From Chrysomallon squamiferum (Eukaryota > Mollusca > Gastropoda > Neomphalida > Peltospiridae), in assembly GCA_012295275.1 (NCBI GenBank), contig CM022679.1:17374342-17438341 (forward strand): a DNA stretch of 64,000 bases, in the 5' to 3' direction. Each line of letters starts with the position of its first letter. The stretch's first letter is position 1. The position numbers and the translations under genes were made by a program. Positions 13,453 through 26,848 of this stretch are shown here, in pieces. The notes under the pieces are model-generated. The model worked only from the letters and a program-made list of their open reading frames with translations, was not told the DNA's origin and made no database searches.

Positions 13453-16400
13453 TACATACATAAGTATGTGCTTGTTTTCATGCTTTCGTGCATATGGAAA
13501 GTTCAACAGCAAGTTTCACGTAATAATGAAGACAAAGAGAAAGATTTTAAGACAGCCGGCCATAGACTAACGTTAATTTCCAATGGAGCTGTCATCTCTC
13601 TAGATACAGAAACACTTCTCAGGTCAGAATGATGAAGCTGAGTTGTTACACTATTTACACGCAAAGTGCGGGTAACCGGGTCAAATCTGTTTTCTGCGGT
13701 AATTGGCTTATTCCGGATAACATGCACGTTCCCACAACTGATTTAATCAGAGGCTGTGAAAATAGAGTTTGATGTGTTTGTAAATCATAAAGCAGATTCT
13801 TTGACGAAGTCAGATACTGAGTCCATCGTGTTGGAATACTTTTGACATGGAGAATATTAAAAAATTCTAACACCCACGACTTATAGGAGTTGAACGTCAG
13901 CAGAGTCTCTCGTTTCCGTTCTGCACAAGATAGCAAGCTCAGTTTAGATCTGTAATCACGTTATAACCATTACGCTGTAAAATATTTACAAGTTCTTGTC
14001 CTCTTCGTGTAAATATCCTTGTTTTTATTACCAATGCCAAGCTAATCTTACAACAACTCTAAAATAAAGTTAAGTTACTTTCTTTAGAGCTGAATTACTC
14101 AAGAAGACTGAAACAAATCCTTGCCTGAACCCCTACATTAATTTAATTTTGAAAGTAATATATGAACGCATAGTCGTTTGATATATAATTTTTTTTCCTC
14201 TCTTTAAGTGTAGGTTCCACTCATAAAATTATTTAGCTACCTTGGTTATATATTTTATAGGTTTGTTTAATATTTTAATTCTTTGATAAGATAACACGGT
14301 TATTTATATCTTACTATTTACGGTCAGTATATTTAGTTTTTAAAAAGGAAACTGTTGATTCCGCTACACTGTCTGTTTATAGAGAAAAGGCAGGCCATCT
14401 TTTATAAAAGAGTTTATATATACATTGATATATCAACTTTAATGTAATATTTTAAAATTATCAGACAAACCGACAAACATACAAACATATAAAGCAAAAC
14501 TACTAAAGAAAGAACGCGATAATATATAGGAAAATATCAACAAAAGATATGTGTATTTATTACATATTAAATAAACATAGAGAAGAAACACGAACTGACA
14601 CCATATCAGTAACTAGAACGTCAGTACAACGTCTTGGTTAATAAATAGCCTACTTCCTTGAGACGGAAAAACTATTTTACTTCTTGTTTACCCACGGCGC
14701 GGAGAAGTGACTTCTATAGGTTACCTAGAATACTGCGGGAATAACGAGTGTATTTATTACCCTCCTCGGCGCAATCAAGTGCCATTAACCCTGTAATCTT
14801 GTGTGTTTGCTGTTAAAACAGTCGAGCAAAACGTCGCATTGATTCTTTCGCAAGCGGCTGTTTGTTTAAATGTGACATGGAGGTAATTGGTTAGCGATTA
14901 CTGGCCTATCTAGATAAATGATTTCAATCGAAGAAAGACTTGAAAAATAATTACATGGTTATGTTTATTTAAGAATGAAGTAAAAAAAAGATTAAATGAA
15001 CAGAGAAATGCGGCATAGAATTGAGAAAGAAATATATATATATATATAAATAAATAAAACTCTGGGGTCTTTTTAATGACTGGAAAGAATGTATAAATGA
15101 TGACTCAGAGACCAGCAAGCAGGCTGTGGTCTAAATATTGCTGCCTGAGGAGTAGTCGGCTGCTAGATCAATCTTTTTTAATGCCACCACTGACCAATTT
15201 TACATTCCAGCCTGCACTAAGTTTATCATTATTTATGAGATTTATGTTTTCCTCTCTATGGCAAGGTGCTTACAAAAATACCTTGTTGCCACCTTAGTAG
15301 TAGTAGTAGTAACAGCCTTTGTAGTAACAGTAGTAGCAGAAAAATGTTTAGAAAAATGAAATTAACAATTTATTTTAAAGATTGATAATAGAAATATTAA
15401 AAGCCGGGACATAAAAGGCACAAGCAGTTAAATTAGATCTGTTCATTTTACACACAACAGAAAATGCTCAGAAATGCTAAGTTATTTTAATCTACAATGA
15501 AAAAACGCTTGATTTGTCCTGATTACAGTCAGTTTTCAATTTACAAATACATATTCCAGTAAAAAGCACTTAGTACGCCCTTGTAACCATCTGAATATTT
15601 CCTTACAACAATCAGTCAGTTTGTTTTCCAAACCAGACAATTTACATTTTCATTTTATCTAACGACAATTTTTATCAATTAAATTTCTGTCAAAATAAAG
15701 CAGACACGACATCTGTGGCATCGAAGCATACCGAGATGTTGGTAAACAACACAAAATAACCAAACTCAAGCTGTTTTCCACAACCCACAAACTCTCCACG
15801 TAGTTAGCTGGCTGACCTGTTCATGATTCATAATGCATGCGATTTCAAAAAATTCTCTTCACTCGCACAACCTGAGTCACGTGGCGATTCTGTGTTTATC
15901 GGGAGACAAAGGTTTCTGCACTCCTGGACCTACCGATGAAAGAAAAACAATTTTAAAAGAAATGTGTCTTTAAAAACAGGAAATATGTTTTAAATTAATC
16001 TGGTGGAATATTTGCCAGTCAGTACATAAAAAAAATAAATAAATAAAAGAGAAATATTTTCGTGCTATCTATAAAATCACCATCTCTGTAAATCATGTGT
16101 GTCTCCTACTACATTCGATGTATATGTGTGTGTTTGTTTGATTGTGTGAATTTGTTTGTTTGTTTTGTTTGTTGTTGTTGTTGTTTTTAAATTAATTATT
16201 AGCCATATCCAGTTTCAATTTTATGATATATTTTTATTTCATGCTTTTTAAAAATTGTGGTTACTACACTGGAGAACAAACATTGTGCAAAGGATAAGAT
16301 CCAAGACGTCTGACCGAAAGAAGAAACATGTTACTAGACTTATCGACCAGCAGCAACGTGTATTTTTATTATTTTTTTTTTTTTACATGTATCAACTCAG

Positions 16401-18375
16401 AAAGTAACACACTGGTAAGAGAGTCTACCATGAATTACCATAGAACTAAGACCACCACGGGCCATGGAGTCCCATATACTGTTAGAATCAGCCCTATAAT
16501 CCTGGTGGTTAGATGCAGTATTGATTAGATTGTAAGTTTAATGAGCTGTGGATTAAGGATTGATCATCTGCAAACCCTCTATAATTCAACGTTTTATCTG
16601 TTGTAAATCTCCAAGTGTTCTAAAATAATATCTAACTTGAGCCAAGATGACAGCATTTAACTTTGAAAAAACATTATAGTATCTGTAGGATGACTCGTAT
16701 TGAACTTATGTCTGATTGTGTACATTTCCTGATTTATTCTTTCTTGTACGTGTCCTTTTTCTTTTAATGTGACTATATTTATTTCTTAAAACTTACATTA
16801 CTTTTAGCTTTTCACTCATTGTTATAATTTACCTTAAAAATGATTAGCATAAGCTAATCCTATCTGATCAGGACAAATATTTATACACATAACAACGGAG
16901 TTAGGGCGAACCAATCTTTTTTTACTGTCAATAATATATAAACATTATTCAACTTAAGACAGAACCAGGAAAGATCAACAATGTTTTTACTGTACTTCTG
17001 ACTTGTTCAACAGCATGTAAATATTGGCAAGTCGCCATAAACAAACCAGATAAATTAATTTTACAAAATGGTCCACCTGAGGACTATTTCAAGTGGCCAC
17101 CTACATGACGTATTGACTTCCAATCGCTTTGATCTATGGCCACTGGTCTTTCGCGGTTCGTCACGATATTTTGTGTTGACTTAATTAATTAGTGCCACAT
17201 TGTTGCACCTGACAGTTCACTCACTAAAGCAAGCCTGTTTTATGATTTGTCACGCGACCTATTCTAATTATGCATATTTATTTATTTAGGTTTTTTTTCG
17301 CATTATCATAACTGTTTGAAACTCGTAAAGTGCATTAATCAGGCGCGCTAAAAAAGATGTCTCTATGTCTCTTTCAAAAAAAAAATGAATATTGATCACA
17401 CACACACAACCAGAATTAAATATCTGACTGAACTATTTAATATCATAGCTAGGAAAAACATTAAAATCGAGTGGAAAATTGTTTTGTTTTGACTATTCAT
17501 GGTTGACGATAACATTTTTAAGAATCTACATGTCCTGTCTACATTTAAACTAATAATTATAATGCTATAAATCCGTTACTGAATAGCTTCAGAGAATATA
17601 TCCACTCTAGTTCAGCTCCATTAATTCAAAATGAGACAGGTACAAGCTGACATCTTTATAGGTTAACTGTGGTTATGTAAAGTCAAAAACCTTTCTGTTA
17701 TTAACTAATATACTAAAACTAATCTTGTTATGAAAATTATTCTTTGTTTATGATTTGTGTGGCAGACCAGGCTTTGATCAGTGAACAAATTTTAATATAA
17801 AACTAAAACTAACTTCGTCCAGAGAATAAATCCTTGTTTGCTTTGACAAACAATGTGGACATTTTTATTTTACTGTAAGCCCGTTGTGACCATATTGGAA
17901 GCTTAAATTCTGATTGGTGTTGCTATGGTTACTACAAATTTAAGCCTTTAAATTGAGAGTCTTTGTGAATCGAATAAACTCCGTGGTCAAAAACATATAC
18001 AGTTTCCAACATAATCTATCTTGGCGAGTCTGTTGGATCAACGACAAGTTGTTCAGGAGTGTTGGCATTCACACGTGGTAAAATGTATCATGTCGTTTTG
18101 TAATCTTTTAATAATCATCTAAAAAAACCACCCTATACTTCGCAGGTGATAAAGACATTTGAAAGACTTAAATGTAACTCAGGTAATATAATATTACGAG
18201 AAAGTCATAACCTCTTGTTAATGATGTTCTGAAAACAAGATCAAAATTAATTTATAACAAACCATGAAACACTCAGCACTGTGAAAAAAAAAAATAAAAA
18301 TGAAAATAAAGTAAATAAATAAATAAATAAATAAATAATAAAATTAAAAAATAAATAAATTAAAAACTATGAAAT

Positions 18376-18418
18376 TTCATAATAATAATAATAATAATAC
18401 ATATAATAATAATAAATA

Positions 18419-18452
<34 letters not shown>

Positions 18453-18570
18453 CATAATAATAAATACAATAATAATAAACAGAACAAAAATTAATAATAA
18501 TTAATTTTAACAAAAGAAAATAAATTCTTCTTCTAAAAACAAAGTGAAGAAAAAAAAAAAAAAAAAAAAA
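18376..18570. repeat. (AAT)n runs and poly(A)
   Basis: Imperfect AAT runs fill 18380-18480, followed by A-rich sequence and a 21-base A-run at 18550-18570. An (AAAT)n run precedes it near 18312-18340. Confidence 0.93.
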
Positions 18571-20359
18571 GAAAAGGAAAGAAGTAAATTTATTATATAT
18601 TACTGGACAAATAATGATGAGTTTCAAATAAATATCACATAACTTTAGACTACTTCAGAGCAGTAAAAGTCATTCTCCACTGTGAAAAATTAATTAGTCT
18701 GTGTTTGAATAATACAAATACACTAATAACCACTTCTTATTTAATATATTCAATCTTTCTATCTGATTCTCTCTTTAAGACTGCATCCTGTAATTTAGAA
18801 ATCATTTAATTGCCTGGAATAATGAGATACAAGTTTTGGTCCGGAAGTCGACTGTTGAAAATCTATATTGCAAATGGTTCCCTGACGATGAAAGAGTTTC
18901 AGTTATTACGTGACAGTAGCTGTCCGCCTCAGTGAAGTGTCGACAGCTTTTAAAACATGTTTTTAAATGTATTACTGACCAAGCTTTAATCTACACCATT
19001 CAAATAAAATAGGCGTCTTTCTTGTGAAAGTAGTTGAGCGCCGAACTTTTTAAAAAAAATTTATCTTTCCTCATTAACAACACAACGTCAAATTGCTGCT
19101 GGAGTCGACGATAAACGGCAAAAAAATAAAATTCAAAAATAAAATAAAAAAATAGAAGAAAAAAGAAATAGGGCATTGTCGTTTGAAAAAATGTGCGAGT
19201 CAGGACTGTACGGGATCACCTTGTCGAAGTATGGTGCATTTTCCGATCGGAACGCCCCTGCATTCAACAACATACATAAACAATTATACATTAAGATTAG
19301 GTTCATAACGTGAAGCAAGCTGTTAAGATCGACTCAGTAGTCGAGTTTGGAAGGCAGTTTCCATAATGTCAATTAAATAGAGCGTTTCGAGTGTAATTTT
19401 CTACTGCTGTTTTCTTTATTTGTTTTTCATTTATGAAAATAATTAACGTGTTAACTTGCATGCTTGTTTGCTGATTAACTGAGCAGCTTGTAATTTCACA
19501 GAGTGAATGAAATAATTATGTACTAACAGACTGTAGTTAACTTAGTTCGAATTCATTTATTAATTCTAATAAATCCAGCTGAAATGAAAATTTTAAATAG
19601 CAGTTATTTCTCAAGTTATGGAAATTAATATTAAAAATAGTTTATAAAATGTTTAAATATTAACTTCTGCTTATAACTATTTTAAATATATTTAGTGATG
19701 ATCTATATGAAACTATTCTTTTAAACTATCATGGTTGAAAATGACAATACTTTTTATTTTGTGTATACATATGAGCCACGTAGCCAGTCAGCAGTTCAAA
19801 ACGCGGTATTTATGATCGCTTAGGCTTAGAACTGCGTCGACACCGCAACTCCTAAATTTTGTTTTATAAATCACGAATACTTTATCTTGCAAGCCTTTTC
19901 GAAAACAATGACAGTTTTTATCCCTATTACTGACTGTTAGAATGCTTCAACATTACACCACATTACGACTTCAGTACAGCTGAAATAAGGTGGCACAAAA
20001 GATCTGCGGCCTTTTTAAGAGAGATAATTACTGGGTAGTACGCCAGGTGTCGTGTCAATAGCTAATGCGATCGAAGTATTAAATGCGCCTCACGGCAACA
20101 AAACAGTTGAAATAAAAATTTCACTTCATTTTCCATCTTTGAAAATTACATATTTTGAACGGTAACATTGGTTGTTCCAGTTTCTGCGTTTTGCACGAAT
20201 TAGAAATAGAATGTAATGGAGACTGAAATCTATTTATTTTATTTTATTTCATTATATATATCAATATCTGTCTATCTATCTATATATAATATCATTTTAT
20301 TCTTTGTAGTCATATAAACTGTATCCAGCTATTAGCAGAAAAACTATGCCTTTCAGTGC

Positions 20360-20360
<1 letters not shown>

Positions 20361-20417
<57 letters not shown>
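20361..20417. repeat. (AAT)n microsatellite
   Basis: A nearly pure trinucleotide run in the intron, about 65 bp before the (TTA)n that ends dispersed repeat copy B. Confidence 0.97.
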
Positions 20418-20419
<2 letters not shown>

Positions 20420-20483
20420 CAGAGCGATTATCCATTAGATTTTTAAAAATCAAAGTTTATTAGAGAGTTCAGCAGTATGTAAA

Positions 20484-20867
20484 ATTATTATTATTATTAT
20501 TATTATTATTATTGTTATTATTATTATTGTTATTATTATTATTATTATTATTATTTTTATAACTGTTGTTGTTTACTGATTTTTCTAAATTTATTTTTCA
20601 ACATCTAGAAAATATTATCATCATCAACTAAAACAATAAACGTATTGGACTGATAATAACAATAAAAACAAAAATAATCACATTTTATATTCCTTTTTTA
20701 AATTCTTATTTCCTTCTTTTTAAAAAACAAACAAACAACAAAACTCTCTTCTCTCTCTTTCATTCTTTCGTTCTCCTTTTTACGAGTGTTTAAATTTCAG
20801 ATTTTAAACAAAGATGTCGGTTATCAGTAAACCTGAACATGCTGAATTCATTAACGTCGTCATCTGC
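20484..20867 (-). mobile_element. Dispersed repeat copy B, inverted relative to copy A
   Basis: Read on the minus strand it starts GCAGATGACGACGTTAATG and ends in the (AAT)n tail (20484-20555 on the + strand). Distinctive shared blocks include ATGCTGAATTCATTAACG, TCTTTCATTCTTTCGTTCTC and CTGTTGTTGTTTACTG in this orientation. The two copies are about 12 kb apart inside the same intron, so the pre-mRNA could pair them. Confidence 0.75.
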
Positions 20868-21370
20868 TCTTTAACATTTTTTTTTTCAGTTCTCGATAGC
20901 AGAGGAGTATCTTCCACTGAAAATAAAAAGATGCTTGCAAAACGATGAAATTAATAAAACAATTTTTTTTTTTTTTGAATCTTTAGTTTAGTTGTTCTTA
21001 ATTATTGATAGAAGAGCAGTACTTTTCAGAGAACATACAGAGCTCTGGATAATGACGATATTTGTGAAAATCCTTAAAGTATACACTGCTCTACCAAAAC
21101 AGCATTTCAAACTGAAAACGAGAATAACAATGAAAACTGGAACAAAGACGTAAACAAACGTCTGTGTGAGCAAACCACTAAAATAATAAAACAATCAGTG
21201 TCTCTTTCAGATGTCTGACTTCAGTTTGAAACCAAAATTCAAATAAATAGTGAACGCTAAATCTCTTCTTGGATTTGTGTCGAGTGATGCGATAGTTTTG
21301 GTGTGGTTTGTTTACTCTCTAAAGGCAGAGGATTAAGCTGGCTTATCGTTCCTTCTTGGAGCTCTTTCAG

Positions 21371-21508
21371 TTTAAAGAGAAGTGTTCCCACCTGTGTGAG
21401 GACACGTGCCATGGATTTAGTGGAAGGCCACACGATATCGCTAACTTTATCTCGCAGCTTTCAATTTTGTCTGTTAATGTACACGGAGCACTGATTGAAA
21501 ACCAACCA
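21371..21508 (+). other. Exon-like segment inside the HS3ST intron
   Basis: The segment is preceded by a pyrimidine-rich TTCCTTCTTGGAGCTCTTTCAG acceptor-like tract (the last 7 bases, CTTTCAG, end at 21370) and followed at 21509 by GTAAGTG, a strong donor. It is 138 bp, exactly 46 codons, open in a phase-0 frame with three Cys near the start (KCSHLCEDTCHGF) and then a hydrophobic stretch. I do not recognise the peptide. Spliced between the HS3ST exons in phase 2, it would be read in another frame that hits TGA before the segment ends. It would therefore act as a truncating cassette and not add a domain. It may be a chance or relict exon. Confidence 0.25.
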
Positions 21509-21569
21509 GTAAGTGAAAAAAGAACGAATTACTACTTTTTAAAATATTTTTATTTGTAAAAAAAAAATT

Positions 21570-21607
21570 TGAATAATAACAACAACAACAACAACAACAA
21601 CAACAAA
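21570..21607. repeat. (AAC)n microsatellite
   Basis: A pure AAC trinucleotide run follows an A-run at 21560-21568. Similar runs occur at 28602-28618 and 45822-45842. Confidence 0.95.
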
Positions 21608-23071
21608 AATAAAGTTAGTGTGGTATTTAATGATTTACAGCTGTTATTTAAAGAAATTTATATATTTTTTAAATAAATAATTTAGTTAGTTATTTCTATA
21701 TGTTCAGCAAATTGTAACCAGAAAAATGGTGAAGGGGGCGGATCTGTGATTACAGAAAAGAGAAGGCCATTATCATTATGTTTAAAATAGTTCATAATTA
21801 TAACCGGGGCCCAAAGTTCAGCCCTGTATCTGCATATTTTTACAGTTTTGGAAAGGAATTCATTTTTAACGTTAATGCATATATATAGTTGATGTCATGT
21901 ATAAGTTCAGTAATCTAAAAGTACAACTATTATCAAATCGGTCAGTTAATTCATATAGGGTCAAACAATAAAACTTAAACCAGCAATATAAACTGAACAG
22001 AAATTTTAATAAAAACACAGCTTTGGAAATATAACCTGTGTCCAGATATCAAGATTTTGGGCGCCTAATATTTGTGAACGAGAATTTGTAAACATACACA
22101 CTAAATGAGTATCTCGATTACAAAGTAACAACAAATACATTTTGCAGGTTAGTGGATGTGTTTTTAACTTTGTGTCTCGAGTGACGTTCAGCTTCAGTTT
22201 ATGAACTTGTAGGATTCTGGACCTCCTAAAGAGTTTTTACGAGATAAGAAAGTCTGAGTTGTCAGATTAACAGAAATTACAACGTGTGTATGTAGACATA
22301 TCAAAGCAACTAAACACTGACTCGAGTAGAACTGTGAGAAAATAAAATAAAAAATACATGAACTTTGACTGGTAATGAGAATGAAAACAAATGTGAAACG
22401 TCACACTATCGAGGTTGTTAAATTATAATTGATTTTCTTCTGAAATGTCTTCTGACATCTAGATGAATCTTTGTAAAATATACTATGTCTAGTTATTCTA
22501 AGTAATTTCATTGTTGTTGTTTTGGTGTGTTTTTTAAAATTTATTTATTTATTTATTTTTATTTTAACGAAAGAAAAAGAAAAAAGAAACAGTAAAAACA
22601 AAAATTTCATCATCAAATTTATGTCCAAGAAATTGACCTCTTCTTTCTGAAATCACAATCTTCCTTTACATTTTTACAATTTAGATTTTTATTATTTTTT
22701 AATTAATTAAAACTAGATCCTTTGATGTATTTTTTACTGCTAATAAAACTTCTGTTTACCTGTCACATTTAAAGGCAAGTAATTATGTTTGAGAAAATAC
22801 AAAAGCTTTAATGATTTTATGTAGATTTCACATTTGATCTGACTCTAAACCTCTAAACAGATATTAACCGACCTAATTTATTATTTTTGTCCTACCTTTC
22901 ATGTTTAGGTCAACGTTTTCCAACCATAGTTACATAAATCTAGAAACTTAGTGATAAACCAAAGTAGATTTGATAGGTTAGTATATTGTTGTGTCCGAGA
23001 TAAAAGAATAAATCAATAGCATTTAATAAAAGAAAAACTAAACTGATAACCCTGATACACGAGTTGAATGC

Positions 23072-24833
23072 AGAGAGAGCGAGAGAGAGAGAGAGAGAGA
23101 GAGTACAGACTGAGAGAGGATGTACAAAGAGCAAGTACAGAGAGAGTACAGTCTGAGAGAGAATGTACAGACAGCAAGTTCAGAGAGTACAGACTAAGAG
23201 AGAATGTACAAACAGCAAGTACAGAGAGAGTACAGTATGAGAGAGAATGTACAAACAGCAAGTACAGAGAGATTAGAGACTGAGAGAGAATGTACAAAGA
23301 GCAAGTACAGAGAGAGTACAGTATGAGAGAGAATGTATGAACAGCAAGTACAGGGAGAGTACAGACTGAGAGAGAATGTACAAAGAGCAAGTTCAGAGAG
23401 AGTACAGAGAGAATGTACAAACAGCAAGTACAGAGAGAGTACAATCTGAGAGAGAATGTACAAAGAGCAAGTACAGAGAGAGTACAGACTCAGAGAGAAT
23501 GTACAAAGAGCAAGTACAGAGAGAGTACAGTCTGAGAGAGAATGTACAAAGAGCAAGTACAGAGAGAGTACAGTCTGAGAGAGAATGTACAAAGAGCAAG
23601 TACAGAGAGAGTACAGTCTGAGAGAGAATGTTCAAAGAGCAAGTACAGAGAGAGTACAGAGAGAATGTACAAAGAGCAAGTACAGAGAGAATGTACAAAG
23701 AGCAAGTACAGAGAGAGTACAGTCTGAGAAAGAATGTACAAAGAGCAAGTACAGAGAGAGTACAGTCTGAGAGAGAATGTACAAAGAGCAAGTACAGAGA
23801 GAGTACAGTCTGAGAGAGAATGTACAAACAGCAAGTACAGAGAGAGTATAGAGAATGTACAAAGAGCAAGTACAGAGAGAGTACAGAGAGAATGTACAAA
23901 GAGCAAGTACAGAGAGAGTACAGTCTGAGAGAGAATGTACAAATAGCAAGTACAGAGAGAGTACAGACTGAGAGAGAATGTACAAAGAGCAAGTACAGAG
24001 AGAGTACAGTCTGAGAGAGAATGTACAAAGAGCAAGTTCAGAGAGTAGACTGAGAGAGAATGTACAAAGAGCAAGTTCAGAGAGTACAGTCTGAGAGAGA
24101 ATGTACAAAGAGCAAGTACAGAGAGAGTACAGAGAGAATGTACAAAGAGCAAGTACAGAGAGAGTACAGTCTGAGAAAGAATGTACAAAGAGCAAGTACA
24201 GAGAGAGTACAGACTCAGAGAGAATGTACAAAGAGCAAGTACAGAGAGAGTACAGTCTGAGAAAGAATGTACAAACAGCAAGTTCAGAGAGTAGAGACTG
24301 AGAGAGAATGTACAAAGAGCAATTACAAATAGAGTACAGAGAGAATGTACAAAGAGCAAGTACAGAGAGAGTACAGTCTGAGAGAGAATGTACAAAGAGC
24401 ACGTTCAGAGAGTAGAGACTGAGAGAGAATGTACAAAGAGCAAGTACACAGAGAGTACAGAGAGAATGTACAAAGAGCAAGTACAGAGAGAGTACAGTCT
24501 GAGAGAGAATGTACAAAGAGCAAGTTCAGAGAGTAGAGACTGAGAGAGAATGTACAAAGAGCAAGTACAGAGAGAGTACAGAGAGAATGTACAAAGAGCA
24601 AGTACAGAGATAGTACAGTCTGAGAGAGAATGTACAAAGAGCAAGTTCAGAGAGTAGAGACTGAGAGAAAATGTACAAAGAGCAAGTTCAGAGAGAGTAC
24701 AGAGAGAATGTACAAAGAGCAAGTTCAGAGAGAGTACAGAGAGAATGTACAAAGAGCAAGTACAGAGAGAGTACAGTCTGAGAGAGAATGTACAAAGAGC
24801 AAGTACAGAGAGAGTACAGACTCAGAGAGAATG
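23072..24833 (+). repeat. 43-bp purine-rich minisatellite array (about 1.7 kb) with (GA)n leader
   Basis: After (GA)n at 23072-23102, the phrase GAATGTACAAAGAGCAAG recurs about forty times. The full unit is 43 bp (adjacent starts at 23542, 23585 and 23628), and shortened units lack TACAGTCTGAGA. From 24282 a marker phrase, GTTCAGAGAGTAGAGACT, recurs at 24282, 24403, 24524 and 24645, an exact 121-bp higher-order period. The + strand is very poor in C. Because 43 is not a multiple of 3 and the unit lacks stops in several frames, long false open frames arise on both strands, the longest about 300 codons. Confidence 0.98.
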
Positions 24834-25065
24834 ATTTATATTATTTTGTTCTGAATAAACCGTACAAAAACACGTTTACGAGGCCACCTATACGAACACA
24901 AGCATATTTATATACATATCGGTCTAGGCTGATATTTACTTTTGAAATAAACGTTTAAACCTATCTTTCATTTCTTCTTTTTCTTTTTCATAGAAATAAA
25001 TAAGTAAGTCAGAATATGAAAATATCGCCTGTCTGCAGTTTATTTAATTATTTATTAATTTATTA

Positions 25066-25067
25066 TA

Positions 25068-25144
<77 letters not shown>
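25066..25144. repeat. (ATT)n grading into (ATTT)n
   Basis: A trinucleotide run at 25066-25113 is followed directly by a tetranucleotide run to 25144, a compound microsatellite. Confidence 0.96.
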
Positions 25145-25146
<2 letters not shown>

Positions 25147-25732
25147 AAACCGAGAAGTATGTATTTTGTATTAAAACTTAAAAGTGGTACGTAAAATTAT
25201 ATATTAAATTAAGCCAGTATATTAACTGTATTATCAAACACTTCATAAGTATTTAACATAAATATTTTTATAGAGTAATATCTGATGGGTAGGTAATACT
25301 GAAAAATTATCAAGTATAGTTTAACATTAGCCAAGACATGTTTTTTTTATTATATACATGAAAACAGGTAAAAAAAAAATACACGATTTTTTAATAAAAT
25401 ATTCACAGAATCTGTATAAAAGTAAATGTAATGGCGTGAATAAATAGATCAGATAAGACTAACTGGTGTATTGAAATAATAAATAAATTACAATAATTAG
25501 AAAGTAGGCAGCTTCTACCATTCTTATCCTCAGGTTGAAGATAAATCCTACTTGATAATTTATTTATAGAGGTAACTGTATAGTTAATACAGCTGGACAA
25601 CTGAGCTGATATTTTATTTATGTTAATTGCTTTTCAGATGTACTTGAAGTATACAACCGTTGAAAACTGAGATATTCTGTTGTTAACAGTGTAACAGTAC
25701 GTACATTTAATCTCTCTAAAATCAAATTCTGA

Positions 25733-25800
25733 AGCGCACTGGTAAGGCAGTGGACCTTGAAACCAAAAGGTTCTTAGGTCACAGCCACAACCACTTCTCG
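25733..25800 (+). mobile_element. Possible tRNA-derived SINE relic
   Basis: GCGCACTGGTAAGGCAGTGG resembles a pol III A-box head, and AAGGTTCTTAGGTCACAGCC about 35 bp on is a degraded B-box candidate at the right spacing. No second copy was noticed in the window and the cloverleaf is not intact, so this is tentative. Confidence 0.28.
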
Positions 25801-26761
25801 GCTTCCATCCAGATCTAATTGAATTAAGACATCTTTCTGATAAATAAGCTAATCTCTAATACTCGAATGTTGAAATTTTACAGTATTTTACCGTATCAGA
25901 ACTACAACAATTAACTTTCAATATTAAAAACAGGAACGATTAAATGATTCAGAATCCAATTTAAGAACAGCTGACTGTTGTTAGCAAAATGCAATATTGT
26001 ACACAGAAATATTGCGTATGGCAACATCGTTTTTTATCTTCTTTTTTCGTCAGTAATTAAGCTAATACAAGATACTATCTTTCTTTGAAATATGCCCCTG
26101 GTTAATACTGTCTTAAACCAAATTCTGGACTCTGTGAAGCAGACCGATGTAAACAGGTGTCATAATTATGGTTGATGGATTGAATGTCACACTCCCTGGA
26201 AATAGCAAAATGTAAAAACGATGGCATTAATGACAAAGGTAAAAATAACACACTGAACTATACTTCTAATTCTCAAAAACGAAAACAGGAAAAAAAATAG
26301 GCTAGTAATTATAACCACAGTTCTGATTCTGTATTCTGACACATGTCGCGCCAGTTCAAGCATTATTTGTAAACCTAGTGACACTGGAGAGTGTTATTGT
26401 TTGTTAGTGAGAAGAAGGTGATACGTGGAAACCCCGCGGAGAATTAACCTGGCTAAGAACATTCTGTGAACACACACAACACCTAAACAGGTAACATCGC
26501 AGCTGGAAACAAACCAAATTGCCTTCATTTGGGATCACAAACTTTGACGCTCTTTGTCACTGAAGAACATGACTTGTTATCTGGGGCTGCAAGCCGTGTT
26601 ATCCTTTGTATGTAAATTATAGATGAAACTACAGTTAACTCTGTACGAATGTTTGTATACAGTGTGTCGTCGTGTTTTTCTGTTTGTTATGATTGTAATT
26701 CTAAAATGTCTGTGTACTTATGAATGTTTGACATATAATATTCAGGTACATTTGTGATATC

Positions 26762-26848
26762 TATGTATGTATGTATATGTGTATGTATGAATGAATGAAT
26801 GAATGAATGTATGTATGTATGTACGTAGGTTCATTCGTGTATATATAT
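26762..26848. repeat. Compound (TATG/AATG)n tetranucleotide repeat
   Basis: Runs of TATG and GAATGAATGAATG lead into TATATATATG, adjoining the left arm of the hairpin at 26849. Confidence 0.85.

Noticed and set aside
13503-13936. Minus-strand open frames of 74 and 93 codons
   Set aside because: Neither has recognisable motifs; they overlap in different frames and lie within the HS3ST intron in sequence without splice support.
23490-24516. Minus-strand frames of about 300 codons with Cys/Leu/Ser repeats (MYILSQTVLSLYLLFVHSL)
   Set aside because: These are translations of the 43-bp minisatellite. Overlapping equivalents occur in all registers, as expected for a 43-bp period without stops.
23101-24833. 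Regular repeats resembling a CRISPR array
   Set aside because: Units are contiguous with no unique spacers, no cas-like genes are present, and the DNA is eukaryotic.
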